Assembly (NCBI GenBank): GCA_016191115.1
Contig: JACPPG010000039.1
Span: 62,001 to 126,000, forward strand
DNA length: 64,000 bases
Origin: Planctomycetia bacterium
Lineage (GTDB): Bacteria > Planctomycetota > Planctomycetia > Pirellulales > JACPPG01
Direction of reading: 5' to 3'
The notes under the pieces were generated by a model, which saw nothing but the letters and a program-made list of their open reading frames with translations, was not told the DNA's origin and searched no databases. The position numbers and the translations under genes were made by a program. Positions 18,149-27,049 of the stretch are shown piece by piece. Every line of letters starts with the position of its first letter. Positions within the stretch are counted from its first letter, which is position 1.

Positions 18149-18276
18149 CGCTCTCTCACTAACCTCGGATCGCCACGGCATCCCCTTCCCGCCGCCATAG
18201 CCCCGCGCCGCGGCACGACCGATCCGATCGACCGTTCACCGACGGTCCTCGACCGACTGGACAAAGGACGCAAGGA

Positions 18277-20586
18277 ATGGACAAGCGATTCATAGCGTTC
18301 ATGATCTTGTCGGTCATGGTGCTGATGGCCAATGCCTGGTTGATGCGGTGGCTGCAACCACCTCCGCCGCCGGCCGCGCAACAAGTTGCCGAGAAGGCCG
18401 ACGAGAATCCGGCCGAGCGACCCCAGGAGGGAGAAAACCCCCGCGAACCGGCTGGCGACGAGCCAGCGGTTGGCAAGGCAGACCAGCGCGCCGAGAAGGC
18501 GGAGCCGGCCGCTTTGCCTAAGGAGCGCCCCGCAGCCGACGAAGTGCCGCGGCAGCACGTCACTCTGGGATCGATCGACCCGGATAGCGGCTATCGCATG
18601 CTCGTGACGCTCGTTAATTCGGGCGCGGCGGTCGAGCGCGTCGAGCTTTCGAGCCAAAGGTATCTCGACCAGGAGGACCGCAGCGGCTACGTCGGTCACA
18701 TGGACCTGGCGCCGGCGCCGGATCGTCGCCCGGGCGCGCTCGTGCAAGTCGTCGGTCCCGGAACGCCGGCTGCGGCCGCGGGGGTACAGCCAGGCGACAT
18801 CATATCGGCCGTCAATGGCGAAGCGATCGACGATGCCGACGGCTTCGAGATCGCGCTTGGCCGGACCGAGCCAGGCAGCCAGTTCACGCTCGCCATCGAA
18901 CGGAACGGGCAAGCGATGGAGCTGTCGGGCACGCTCCGCCGCCGTCCGATGGATGTGATCCGGCCCCAACAGTCCAAGCTCCTGGGTCCCTTCGACCCGC
19001 TCTCCTTCCTCTTGACGATGGATAGCATCGACAGCAAGCGCATCGCCAAGGGAGAGGAGGAGCTGCCCGGCCTCGCGATGCGGACGGCCAACTGGCAGGT
19101 GCTGCCGCGAAACGATCCCGACGAGGTCGCCTTCCAGTACGACCTGGCCGACTACGGGCTGTCGGTTGTCAAAAAGTTCCGCCTGGCGAAATTGGACCCC
19201 GCCGACGGCGACGATCCCTCGGCCGCCGCCTATCACTTGCAGTTCGACATCGAAGTGCGGAACGTGGGCGACGAGCCGCGGAAGGTCGCCTATCGTCTCG
19301 AAGGCCCGACCGGACTGCCGCTGGAAGGGGCCTGGTACGCCTACAAGATCAGCCCCAACTGGCGCGGCGGCGCCGGCATGCGCGACGTCGTCGTGGGCTT
19401 CTTGCGCGATGGCCGCACCAAGTACGGACTGGTCAGCGCTTACACGATCGCCGAGGAAAAGAACGTCTCTCCCTGGCAGGACGAGCCCCTGAAATACATC
19501 GGCGTCGACGCGCAGTACTTTGCCTCCGCGCTATTGCCGCCGGAAGACGCGGGCGACGTCGATTACGCCGAGGCGATGCCGATCCGCGTCGGCGAGGTGC
19601 CGGAGGACCGCAGCAAGCTCAATCGGACCAACGTCTCCTTCCGGTTGACGAGCAAGGTCGAGACCGTGGCGCCGCAGGGCAAGGCGGCCGTGCACGCGTA
19701 CAAGATTTTCGCCGGGCCCAAGAAGCCCAGCCTGTTGGCCAATTACGGACTGTCCAAGCTGGTCTACTACGGCTGGTTCGGCAGCGTGGCGCAGATCATG
19801 GTGGCGATCCTGCACACCTTCTACCGCTTCATCCCGAACTACGGCATCGCGATCATCATGCTCACGGTGCTGGTCCGCTCGCTCCTGTTCCCGGTTAGCC
19901 GCCGGCAGGCGCTCAATGCGCAGAAAATGCAGGAGCTGCAGCCCGAGATCAAGCGCATTCAGGAGAAATACAAAGGCAATCTCGAGGCGCGGAGCAAGGC
20001 CCAGCAGGAGCTGTTCCGCAAGCACAGCTACAATCCATTGAGCGGCTGCCTCCCCTTGTTCCTGCAGCTCCCGATCTTCATGGGTCTGTACCGCGCGCTG
20101 GCCGTGGACGTCGAGCTGCGCGGGGCGCCGCTCTTGAGCTCGTCGATCCGCTGGTGCTCGAACCTCGCCGCGCCCGACATGCTGTGGCACTGGCAGCCGT
20201 ACTTGCCGGCGTTTCTGGCCGGCCCCAGCGGATGGCTCGGCCCGTACTTCAACGTGCTGCCGTGCATCACGATCGCGCTATTCCTGTGGCAGCAGAAGAT
20301 GTTCATGCCGCCGCCGGCCGACGAGCAGGCCGCCATGCAGCAGAAGATGATGCAGTACATGATGATTTTTATCTGCGTCATGTTCTTCAAGGTGGCCAGC
20401 GGCCTGTGCCTGTACTTCATTGCCTCGAGCCTGTGGGGCATCGCCGAGCGCAAGCTGCTGCCGAAGTTCACGCCGCCGACCGGTGGATCGCCGCCTTCCG
20501 CGCCGGGGCGGGCGGCCGCCACGCGCGGCGGCCCGGGCGGCAACGGCGCCGCTGACACGCGGAAGAAGCACCGCGGCCGGGCGTGA
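18277..20586 (+). CDS. yidC: Membrane protein insertase YidC with an embedded PDZ domain
   Basis: A protein of 769 residues, long for YidC. It has an N-terminal anchor helix (5-24), a Pro/Glu-rich linker (28-92), the periplasmic beta-sandwich, and the five-helix Oxa1 core at the end (VYYGWFGSVAQIMVAILHTFYRFIPNYGIAIIMLTVLVRSLLFPVSRRQALNAQKMQELQPEIKRIQEKY..., SGCLPLFLQLPIFMGLYRAL). Inserted in the periplasmic part at about 150-222 is a PDZ domain: GALVQVVGPGTPAAAAGVQPGDIISAVNGEAIDDADGFEIAL. YidC inserts and folds inner-membrane proteins with or without SecYEG. The PDZ module is not in model YidC proteins and may bind protein C-termini. mnmE follows, an order common in bacteria. Confidence 0.95.
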   Translation: MDKRFIAFMILSVMVLMANAWLMRWLQPPPPPAAQQVAEKADENPAERPQEGENPREPAGDEPAVGKADQRAEKAEPAALPKERPAADEVPRQHVTLGSIDPDSGYRMLVTLVNSGAAVERVELSSQRYLDQEDRSGYVGHMDLAPAPDRRPGALVQVVGPGTPAAAAGVQPGDIISAVNGEAIDDADGFEIALGRTEPGSQFTLAIERNGQAMELSGTLRRRPMDVIRPQQSKLLGPFDPLSFLLTMDSIDSKRIAKGEEELPGLAMRTANWQVLPRNDPDEVAFQYDLADYGLSVVKKFRLAKLDPADGDDPSAAAYHLQFDIEVRNVGDEPRKVAYRLEGPTGLPLEGAWYAYKISPNWRGGAGMRDVVVGFLRDGRTKYGLVSAYTIAEEKNVSPWQDEPLKYIGVDAQYFASALLPPEDAGDVDYAEAMPIRVGEVPEDRSKLNRTNVSFRLTSKVETVAPQGKAAVHAYKIFAGPKKPSLLANYGLSKLVYYGWFGSVAQIMVAILHTFYRFIPNYGIAIIMLTVLVRSLLFPVSRRQALNAQKMQELQPEIKRIQEKYKGNLEARSKAQQELFRKHSYNPLSGCLPLFLQLPIFMGLYRALAVDVELRGAPLLSSSIRWCSNLAAPDMLWHWQPYLPAFLAGPSGWLGPYFNVLPCITIALFLWQQKMFMPPPADEQAAMQQKMMQYMMIFICVMFFKVASGLCLYFIASSLWGIAERKLLPKFTPPTGGSPPSAPGRAAATRGGPGGNGAADTRKKHRGRA

Positions 20587-20648
20587 ATCGGCAGCGCGGC
20601 GAACTCCCAGCCAGTTACTCGTCCCCGAGCATCGGGCCTCGCGGTCCG

Positions 20649-20684
20649 CTTGCGAAGCCCAGGAGTGGCAACTCCTGGGACTCT
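20649..20684. repeat. Hairpin repeat, CCCAGGAG-TGGCAA-CTCCTGGG type
   Basis: A short stem-loop just upstream of mnmE, preceded by CTTGCGAAG. The same design recurs at 25611-25645 and 32435-32470 with compensating base changes in the stem (GGG/CCT, CGGG/CCAT), which supports a conserved hairpin family. Confidence 0.6.
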
Positions 20685-20716
20685 CGTGTAGGAATGCGGC
20701 GACACGCTCGCGCGCC

Positions 20717-22090
20717 ATGATCTACGACCCGCAAGACACGATTGCCGCGATCGCCTCCGCGCCAGGCGGAGCGGCGCGCGGGATCATCCGCGTCAGCGGC
20801 CCGCGAGCCGTTCGTTGCGTCGAGGAGGCATGGCAGCCGGACGACGGGACGTCGCTTGGCTCGCTCCGCCGCCCGACGGTCGCAAACGGCCGCATCAAGC
20901 CACCAGGTCTTGCGGCGGCGATCCCCTGCCGGCTGCACGTCTGGCCCACGGCCCGAAGTTACGCGCGTCAGCCATCGGTCGAGATCCACACGGTCGGCTC
21001 GCCGCCGCTGCTCTCCGCCTTGTTGCGCGCCCTCTGCCAGGCTGGCGCCCGAATGGCCGAGCCGGGCGAGTTCACGCTGCGGGCCTTCCTCGCCGGCCGG
21101 GTCGATCTGACCCAGGCCGAGGCCGTCCTGGGCGTCATCGATGCGGGCGATTCCCGCGAACTCGCCGTGGCGCTCGATCAGCTCGCCGGCGGACTGGCCC
21201 GGCCGCTCGACCGATTGCGCGACGCGCTCGTTGATCTGTTGGCCCACCTCGAGGCGGGCCTCGACTTTGTCGAGGAGTCGATCGAGTTCATCAGCCGGGA
21301 CGAGCTCGCGCGGCAGTTGTCGGCGGCCGCGGCAATCGTCCAGGAGTTGGCCGCGCGGACCGCTACCCGCGGCATAGCCACCGAGGCGGTGCGCGCCGTC
21401 CTCGTGGGCAAACCCAACGCGGGGAAGAGCAGCCTGTTCAACGCGCTCTTGGAACGCACGGCCGCCATCGTCGCCGCCACGGCCGGCACGACGCGCGATT
21501 ACCTGGTTGGAGAACTGGTGCTCGGCGGCGTGCGCATCGAGCTGGTCGATACGGCCGGCGGCGAGCAACAGACGGGCGCGACCGGCATCGCGGCGAGCGC
21601 GCAACAGGCGACAGCCAACCAGCGCCGCAAAGCAGCAATCGAGCTTGTGTGTCTCGACGCGACGCGGCCCCTCTCCGACGGGGAACTGGCCGAGATCGCC
21701 GCGACCGATGCGTCGCCGCCGCGGCTCGTCGTGCTCACCAAGACGGATCAGCCGTGCGCCGACGAAGCAATCGCCGGCGCCGTCGCGACCAGCAGCAAGA
21801 CCGGCGCCGGGCTCGACGAGCTTCGCGCGCGGCTCCGCGCGCTTGCGACCCAGGCCCGCGGCGACACCGGCCCTTGCGTCGCCGCCACGGCCGCCCGCTG
21901 CCAAGGGCTATTGGCCGCCGCCGCCGCGGCGCTCGCGCGGGCGATTGAGATCGTCGAGGCGGGCTTGGGCGAGGAGTTGGTAGCGGCCGAGGTGCGCTTC
22001 GCCCTGGATGAGCTGGGCCAGGTCGTCGGCGCCGTTTACACTGAGGACGTGCTCGACCGCGTCTTCAGTCGCTTTTGCATCGGCAAGTGA
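20717..22090 (+). CDS. mnmE: tRNA modification GTPase MnmE
   Basis: From ATG at 20717 the protein has 457 residues, the normal length. It starts DTIAAIASAPGGAARGIIRVSG (TrmE N-terminal folate-binding domain) and has a helical domain carrying EPGEFTLRAFLAGRVDLTQAEAV. The G domain shows GKPNAGKSSLFNAL (P-loop), GTTRD, VDTAG and TKTD, and the protein ends in the catalytic FCIGK. With MnmG it makes the cmnm5 modification of wobble uridines. The potassium-sensing Asn and K-loop region appear intact. rbsK starts 83 bases downstream after a hairpin repeat. Confidence 0.95.
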   Translation: MIYDPQDTIAAIASAPGGAARGIIRVSGPRAVRCVEEAWQPDDGTSLGSLRRPTVANGRIKPPGLAAAIPCRLHVWPTARSYARQPSVEIHTVGSPPLLSALLRALCQAGARMAEPGEFTLRAFLAGRVDLTQAEAVLGVIDAGDSRELAVALDQLAGGLARPLDRLRDALVDLLAHLEAGLDFVEESIEFISRDELARQLSAAAAIVQELAARTATRGIATEAVRAVLVGKPNAGKSSLFNALLERTAAIVAATAGTTRDYLVGELVLGGVRIELVDTAGGEQQTGATGIAASAQQATANQRRKAAIELVCLDATRPLSDGELAEIAATDASPPRLVVLTKTDQPCADEAIAGAVATSSKTGAGLDELRARLRALATQARGDTGPCVAATAARCQGLLAAAAAALARAIEIVEAGLGEELVAAEVRFALDELGQVVGAVYTEDVLDRVFSRFCIGK

Positions 22091-22097
22091 ACGTACA

Positions 22098-22157
22098 AGC
22101 CCGACGCGCCAGCGAGGGAATCGCGAGGCGTTTAGTCCCTCGCTCGCGCTTCGGGCT
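22098..22157. repeat. Inverted repeat between mnmE and rbsK
   Basis: The arms AGCCCGACGCGCCAGCGAGG and the near-complement CCTCGCTCGCGCTTCGGGCT are separated by about 15 bases. The imperfect hairpin lies 8 bases after the mnmE stop and just before the rbsK ribosome-binding site. There is no following T-run, so it is more likely a dispersed repeat than a classical terminator. Confidence 0.6.
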
Positions 22158-22173
22158 AGTAGGAGAACAGCCC

Positions 22174-23154
22174 GTGCCGCCCACCGGTCTGATCGTTGTC
22201 GGCTCGATCAACATGGACCTGGTGGTCCGCGTGCCGCGGCTGCCAGGTCCCGGCGAAACCGTGTTGGGAGGCCGCTTCTCTACGAGCCTGGGCGGCAAGG
22301 GGGCGAATCAGGCCGTGGCCGCCGCCCGTGCAGCGCTTGCTGGCCCCGTCGCGTTCGTTGCCGCGTGCGGCGACGATGCCTACGGCCGTGGGGCGCTGGC
22401 GGCGCTATCGGGCGAGCCGCGCCTGTCGACCAGGCACGTGAGAATCGTGCCCGGCGAGGCCACCGGCGTGGCCTCGATCGCCGTCGACGAACATGGCGAA
22501 AACATCATTGCCGTGGCATCCGGCGCCAATCTGCATCTCGCCCCCGCCGATGTCGATGCCTTGCCCGACGACGCGTGGCGCGCCGCGCGCGTGTTGCTGG
22601 CGTGCCTGGAGACACCGCTAGAGACGGTCGTCCGCGCGCTTGCGCGGGCGGGCGAGTTCGGCCTGATGACGATTCTCAATCCGGCGCCGGTGCCGCCGGG
22701 CATCGACTGGCGCGACGTGCTGCTCCTGGTGGACGTGCTCACGCCCAACGAGATCGAGGCCGCGGCGCTCACGGGGGGCGGGCATCCTGCCCGCCTTCTC
22801 AGTGTGAGTAAGACCGGCGCGGCTTCGCCCACCGACCCGCTCACGGCGGCGCGCCACTTGCGCGCGGCCGGTGCGGGCGCGGTCATTGTCACGCGCGGCG
22901 CAGCCGGCTGTGCGATCGCGACCGGCGAGGACGAGACGCACCTGCCGGCCCGGCAGGTCACGGCGGTCGATACTACCGCGGCCGGCGACGCTTTCAATGG
23001 CGCGCTCGCGGTGGCGCTTGCCGAAGGGCGGCCGCTCGTCGACGCGGCCCGCTTCGCCACGAGCGCGGCGGCACTGTCGGTGACCCGCCCAGGGGCGATC
23101 GCCTCGCTCCCGCGGCGCGCGGAGATCGAGAAGCTAATGATGAATGCGGAATGA
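22174..23154 (+). CDS. rbsK: Ribokinase, PfkB family
   Basis: A protein of 326 residues from GTG at 22174 with AGGAGA 7 bases upstream. It shows the ribokinase signatures VVGSINMDLVVRVPRLPGPGETVLGG, GGKGANQAVAAARAG-like, NPAPVPPGIDW, LTPNEIEAAALTG, VTRGAAGC and the ATP/anion-hole motif VDTTAAGDAFNGALAVAL with the catalytic Asp. It phosphorylates ribose at O5. Right after LTPNEIEAAALTG lies an extra segment of roughly a dozen residues that coincides with a palindromic repeat (22777-22795), absent from E. coli RbsK. That segment joins surface-exposed regions in the family, so activity is probably kept. Confidence 0.88.
   Translation: MPPTGLIVVGSINMDLVVRVPRLPGPGETVLGGRFSTSLGGKGANQAVAAARAALAGPVAFVAACGDDAYGRGALAALSGEPRLSTRHVRIVPGEATGVASIAVDEHGENIIAVASGANLHLAPADVDALPDDAWRAARVLLACLETPLETVVRALARAGEFGLMTILNPAPVPPGIDWRDVLLLVDVLTPNEIEAAALTGGGHPARLLSVSKTGAASPTDPLTAARHLRAAGAGAVIVTRGAAGCAIATGEDETHLPARQVTAVDTTAAGDAFNGALAVALAEGRPLVDAARFATSAAALSVTRPGAIASLPRRAEIEKLMMNAE
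22777..22795. repeat. Palindrome GGCGGGCATCCTGCCCGCC inside rbsK
   Basis: A 19-base near-perfect palindrome read in frame as GGHPARL. Similar copies lie in frame in the anti-sigma gene (33708-33726) and between genes at 45876-45894 (reverse strand), each followed by TTC. Confidence 0.75.
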
Positions 23155-23226
23155 TGAATGATGAATGGAAAGGCAAGCAGCACGCCCGCCCTCTAACATT
23201 TATCCTTCAGCATTCATCATTCATCG
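23134..23226. repeat. Facing GATGAAT heptamer arrays
   Basis: ATGATGAATG-type units at 23137-23167 face CATTCATCATTCATC at 23208-23225 with about 40 bases between. The arrays cover the end of rbsK and reach the stop of the convergent acylase gene, so both 3-prime ends share one potential hairpin, which might act as a bidirectional terminator. Confidence 0.65.
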
Positions 23227-25398
23227 TTGTGCCCGCGCTTCGCCCGGGTGGTAGCTCACCTTGGCGTGCGACAGCACGTCTTGCCAGTCGAACCAGGCGG
23301 GCTTGAACTTCTGCTGGACGTACAGTTGCGCCTGGTCGAAGAAGTGAGGCGACGTCGGGTCGGCGTTTTCGCCGAATTGCAGGATCGTCGCCGCCTTCAC
23401 CGGCTGGTCCTTGGCGAACTCGTACACGCCCACGAACGAATGACCGGCCACCGCGTAACCCCGCCGCCGCTCCGGCGTGATCGGCGTGTAGTAGGTGTTG
23501 AACACCACACCCAACGGGCCTGGCGCGCCAGGGCAGGCGAGGCTGGGGGCCTTCTCGCTAAAGGGCGCAAGCGCCCCCTCGGCCACGTCGGCGTGCCTTT
23601 GCATGCGGCTGACCTCGCCCCACGGCACCTTCCAGTCGCCATATAGCGCCTTGAGCTTGCCGGCCGCGGTCACGAGCGCCGCCAGCCGCTTGGCCGGGCT
23701 CTCGACGAACTCCGCCTTCAGCACCTCGGCCGGGTAGCTCATCCCATAGAGCTCGATGTACCACGCGGTCACGAGCGTCGTTTGCGTCGAATCGACGCTC
23801 GCGCGGCAGTCCCAATCGGTCAGATGCGCCAGAAGCGGCTCGACCTTGGCCGCCAGGGCCGCGTCCGTGGCCTTTAGCGACTGCAGCTCGCGCTGGTAGC
23901 GCGGGATTTCGATGATTGGCCAGTAAAGAGTCGTGTCGTACGCCAGCCGCTGCCAGTCTTCGTACGTCGCGTCGTGCAACTTACGCAAGAGCATCCGCGA
24001 TACCTTCGCCCGCCGCTTGTCGTCGAACTGGTCCTCGGCCATGTACGCCGGGAAGTCGTTCAAGAACGGGTTGCCGTCGTCGGTCGTGGTGAATGGCGTC
24101 GAGTTGCAGTTCTGCACGTAGCCACTCGGCGGGTTCAACAGTTGCGGCAGTTCGTCGAACGCGTGCAGCCCTTGCCATTCGGTCTTGGGGTTGCTGCCGT
24201 CGACCGGTTTGGCCCAGTCGAAGCTGGGGTCGCGGCGGGGGATCGTGCCGTTGTAGACGTAGAAGATGTTGCCGTCGCGGTCGGCGTACACCGTGTTGAA
24301 CATCTGCAGGTTCAGGCCGGCCATCGCCGCCCGCCACTCGCCGAAGTTGCGGGCCCGCGTCATCTGCAAGGCCTGCCGCAGCCGGCTGCCGTCAAACAGC
24401 TTGGCGATCTTCACGGCCAGGTAGTGCTTGTCGTCCTCGCGGGCGACGATCGGCCCGTGGTGCGTTTTGCGGAACGTGCACATCCGCTGCTCGACCTTGT
24501 CGCCTGTGCGAACGCCGACGGGCTCGCGCCACTCGGTGGCCGTCTTGTAGCCGTCGCCGTAGCGATAGTTGAGCGGCTCGCGGGGATCGTCGAACGTTTC
24601 GCGGTAGGCGTCGGCCACGTCCGGGTTATTCACCGTGTGCGACCAGCCCAGGCAGTCGTTGTGCCCGATCGTGGGGAGCGGCCCGCCGAAAAAGGTCGAG
24701 CCCGAAAAGCTCCATCCTTCGCCGCTGCGGAGATGCCCCTCGTAAAACTGGCCGGGGCCGAAGAATGGCTGGTGCGGGTTGGCAAAGAGCATCGTCGAGC
24801 CGGCCTTGGTCTTCGAGGGGCCGATGGCGAAGGCGTTCGACCCGGTAGCGGCGTGAATCTCGTCCTGCAGTTTGAGCGGGCCCGACTTCGGCACGTGCGC
24901 CTTCGAGAAGATGAAGTTCAAAAGCGTGAACCGCTCGAAGGCCAGCACGTTCCACGGCTCGAAGTGCGTCAGCAGCCGCGGCTTCACCTGCGGGTGCGTT
25001 GCCAGGTAATAGTTCAAGCCGGCGACGTAGGCGCTCGCGATACTCTGCAATTTGGGTTCGATCGTCTTAAAGTCCTCCTGCGACTTTCGGGCGACCTCGA
25101 AGGAATGGTTCAACAGGTCGCTCTCCAGGCCGCGCTCGCCGACCACTTCGGCGTACCGGCCCAGCGATTGCAGGTACGAATCCTCGACCTGCCAGAAGTA
25201 GTCCTCCGCCTGGGCATAAGCGAAGCCGAAGACGACGCTTTCGTCGGTCGGCCCGTCGATGTGCGGCACGCCCCACTCGTCGCGATGAATCGTGACCGAT
25301 TGAGCGATTGCCTTGGGATCGCTCTCGGCGGCGCGGACCGGCGCGATCGTTCCCAACAACCACACAAAAGCGAGAAGGGCGAGGCAAGTGCGGCGCAT
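23221..25398 (-). CDS. Penicillin-acylase-family (AHL-acylase-like) secreted hydrolase
   Basis: A protein of 725 residues from ATG at 25398 with GGAG 9 bases upstream. It has a signal peptide ([18 protein letters not shown]), then an Ntn-hydrolase precursor: alpha-chain motifs [34 protein letters not shown], a linker, and the predicted self-cleavage site [10 protein letters not shown] with the nucleophile Ser187, followed by [22 protein letters not shown] and [15 protein letters not shown]. The family cleaves amide bonds of acylated substrates such as acyl-homoserine lactones, aculeacin or penicillins in the periplasm. The nearest flavour here is aculeacin/AHL acylase, but the substrate is a guess. 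It is convergent with rbsK. Confidence 0.88.
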   Translation of the reverse strand: MRRTCLALLAFVWLLGTIAPVRAAESDPKAIAQSVTIHRDEWGVPHIDGPTDESVVFGFAYAQAEDYFWQVEDSYLQSLGRYAEVVGERGLESDLLNHSFEVARKSQEDFKTIEPKLQSIASAYVAGLNYYLATHPQVKPRLLTHFEPWNVLAFERFTLLNFIFSKAHVPKSGPLKLQDEIHAATGSNAFAIGPSKTKAGSTMLFANPHQPFFGPGQFYEGHLRSGEGWSFSGSTFFGGPLPTIGHNDCLGWSHTVNNPDVADAYRETFDDPREPLNYRYGDGYKTATEWREPVGVRTGDKVEQRMCTFRKTHHGPIVAREDDKHYLAVKIAKLFDGSRLRQALQMTRARNFGEWRAAMAGLNLQMFNTVYADRDGNIFYVYNGTIPRRDPSFDWAKPVDGSNPKTEWQGLHAFDELPQLLNPPSGYVQNCNSTPFTTTDDGNPFLNDFPAYMAEDQFDDKRRAKVSRMLLRKLHDATYEDWQRLAYDTTLYWPIIEIPRYQRELQSLKATDAALAAKVEPLLAHLTDWDCRASVDSTQTTLVTAWYIELYGMSYPAEVLKAEFVESPAKRLAALVTAAGKLKALYGDWKVPWGEVSRMQRHADVAEGALAPFSEKAPSLACPGAPGPLGVVFNTYYTPITPERRRGYAVAGHSFVGVYEFAKDQPVKAATILQFGENADPTSPHFFDQAQLYVQQKFKPAWFDWQDVLSHAKVSYHPGEARAQR

Positions 25399-25402
25399 GA
25401 CG

Positions 25403-25690
25403 GGAAGCTCCAGTAGGCGGTAGCCAGAAGGGAGTAGGCGGTGAACAGCAGGCAGCCGGCGGTAGAAAAGACCGGTACGAAATTCTTCACTGCCGGCAGC
25501 CTGCCGCCCGCTGTCTTCGTAAGCATGCCGTCTCGCGCCGCCGGGTGCAAGAAAAATAGTGGTCAGCGGACAGTGATCAGTGGACAGGGGGGATTTACTC
25601 GCCGCCATCCGCTTGGCGAAGCCCAGGGGTGGCAACCTCTGGGGATGATGTCACTGACCACCGACCACCCTACTCACTGACCATCGCCCA
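25403..25690. repeat. Facing period-7 arrays (GGTCAGT/ACTGACC) plus hairpin repeat
   Basis: GTAGGCGGTAGCC-like units at 25411-25450 and GTCAGCGGACAGTGATCAGTG units at 25562-25587 face CACTGACCACCGACCACC at 25650-25692, which is their complement in pattern. Between them (25622-25644) is a CCCAGGGG-TGGCAA-CCTCTGGGG hairpin. No gene is visible in this gap. Confidence 0.6.
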
Positions 25691-26578
25691 CTATTTCGCG
25701 TCCGCATGGCGGCACCAGGCGATTTTTTCGGCCGTCGTGGTCGGTAAAGCACCGGTGGCGACGGGCGCGGCCTTGGCGGCCTTCTGGGGGACGGGGGCTT
25801 CCGCCGGCGCGGCTTCTTGGGCCGGCTCTTCGGAGGGTTCGGGTTCCGCTACCGCTTTAGTCTCGGGCGCGGGCGCCGGTGCGGCTGCTTTTGGCGCCGG
25901 CGCCGCGGCGGGCGCCGCCGTCGCCTTGCCCCTTGCGGCAGCCAGGATTTCGGCCGTCGAGAGTTTTTGTCCGGCCGGTGCGGCGGACGGTGTTGGCGCG
26001 GGCTTGGCGGCCGCCGGCTTGGGAGCTGCTGGTGCGGCAGGCGCGGCTGCGCCTTGTTGCTTGGCGCGCGCGGCGGCCAGGATCTCGGCTGTGCTCAGTT
26101 TTTTCTTTTCGCCCTCCGCCGGCGCTGCCGCTGGTTTCGCCGCCGGAGCGGCCGAGGGCGGTGCCTGAGCCGGTGCGCCCGCGGCAGGCGCGGCTCCCTT
26201 CGCGGCGCGGGCCGCGGCCAGGATGTCGGCCGTCGATGGCTTCCCGGCCGCAGCCGGCTTGGCCGCCGCCGCCTTCTTCTCGCCGGCGGCAGGAGCCGCC
26301 TCCGGCGTGGGCTTGGCGGCCGGCGCCGGCTTCGCCTCTTTTGCTTCCGCCGGTTTAGGAGGCGGCTTGTCGACGACCTTCAAAAAATCGAGGTCGATAT
26401 CGTACCAGCCGATGTTGGCGAACCCGTCGAACTCCACCAGCGCCCGCCCACTCATATTCACGGTTTTGATCAGGCCAGTCTGACCGTGGAAGCGGGCCAA
26501 CTCGGGTCGTGTCTCGTCGGCCACGACGTACTTGTCGGTGTACTCGCGTTTCAACTTTTCGATCACATCGAAGTCCAT
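25691..26578 (-). CDS. Ala/Pro-rich protein with repeated STAEILAAAR motif
   Basis: A protein of 295 residues from ATG at 26578. Residues 1-68 form a compact, probably SH3/KOW-like head (YTDKYVVADETRPELARFHGQ, TGLIKTVNMSGRALVEFDGF, WYDIDLDFLKVV). The rest is a disordered Ala/Pro/Lys linker holding STADILAAARAAK (115-127), LSTAEILAAARAK (161-173), LSTAEILAAARGK (206-218) and a last variant TTTAEKIAWCRHADAK at the very end. Each motif is a predicted short helix, evenly spaced by about 45 residues. I know no function. The head could bind nucleic acid or protein, and the tail looks like a multivalent docking string. The frame upstream of 26578 runs into MITE copy 4 and is not coding. Confidence 0.75.
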   Translation of the reverse strand: MDFDVIEKLKREYTDKYVVADETRPELARFHGQTGLIKTVNMSGRALVEFDGFANIGWYDIDLDFLKVVDKPPPKPAEAKEAKPAPAAKPTPEAAPAAGEKKAAAAKPAAAGKPSTADILAAARAAKGAAPAAGAPAQAPPSAAPAAKPAAAPAEGEKKKLSTAEILAAARAKQQGAAAPAAPAAPKPAAAKPAPTPSAAPAGQKLSTAEILAAARGKATAAPAAAPAPKAAAPAPAPETKAVAEPEPSEEPAQEAAPAEAPVPQKAAKAAPVATGALPTTTAEKIAWCRHADAK

Positions 26579-26715
26579 CAAATTGCACCGCAAGAGGGAC
26601 CCGCACGGTGGGGGCCAGGGCCAAGGGCGGTCACCGGTCAAGCCCCCAAAGATCGGGTAAAAACAAGCATTCTTGCCGATCGAGCGCGTGAAATCAAGGT
26701 GGTGAGGGGGGCGTC

Positions 26716-26872
26716 CAGGGCCATTCTGTTTTTCAAAATGGCGAGGCGGGAAAATGGGACTGGCTCCGAGCACAAACAGCGCAAGTCCTTTCAGACCAAC
26801 GTTGCGTCTCGGTGCCTGTCCCACTTTCCCGCCGCTGCGCCGCCGGCAAGCTTGAATCTGTGAACGGCCCTG
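26716..26872 (+). mobile_element. 157-bp MITE-like element, copy 4 (orientation A)
   Basis: Full length. Subterminal hairpin arms lie at 26745-26771 and 26807-26833. The flanks GGGGGGCGTC and GCGGGGCGTC match at 9 of 10 positions. It lies in the 471-base gap 26579-27049, which holds no gene. Confidence 0.92.
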
Positions 26873-26950
26873 GCGGGGCGTCCGCGGGCCGTCCAAGCGG
26901 CAATCGCCAATGGCGACGCGCGGACCCACGGGACGCCCCAATTCTAATTC

Positions 26951-27030
26951 GTCCTTGGCGTGCTTGGCGCTCTCGGCGGTTACTCCGTCCGAAATCTTTG
27001 AACCGCCAAAGGCGCGAAGACGGCCAAGAA
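26951..27030. repeat. Facing CTTGGCG / CGCCAAG arrays
   Basis: CCTTGGCGTGCTTGGCG with CTCGGCGGTT at 26953-26981 is mirrored by GAACCGCCAAAGGCG and GACGGCCAAG at 26999-27029, giving a stem of about 28 bases with mismatches. The CGCCAAG word also occurs at 31381-31403. Confidence 0.6.
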
Positions 27031-27049
27031 ATAGTGGAGGAAGTGCCGC

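Noticed and set aside
18145..19236. 363-codon minus-strand frame inside yidC
   Set aside because: Antisense shadow of the linker and PDZ region, no recognisable protein.
23974..25416. 480-codon plus-strand frame opposite the acylase
   Set aside because: Shadow frame; the acylase frame has signal peptide and catalytic Ser.
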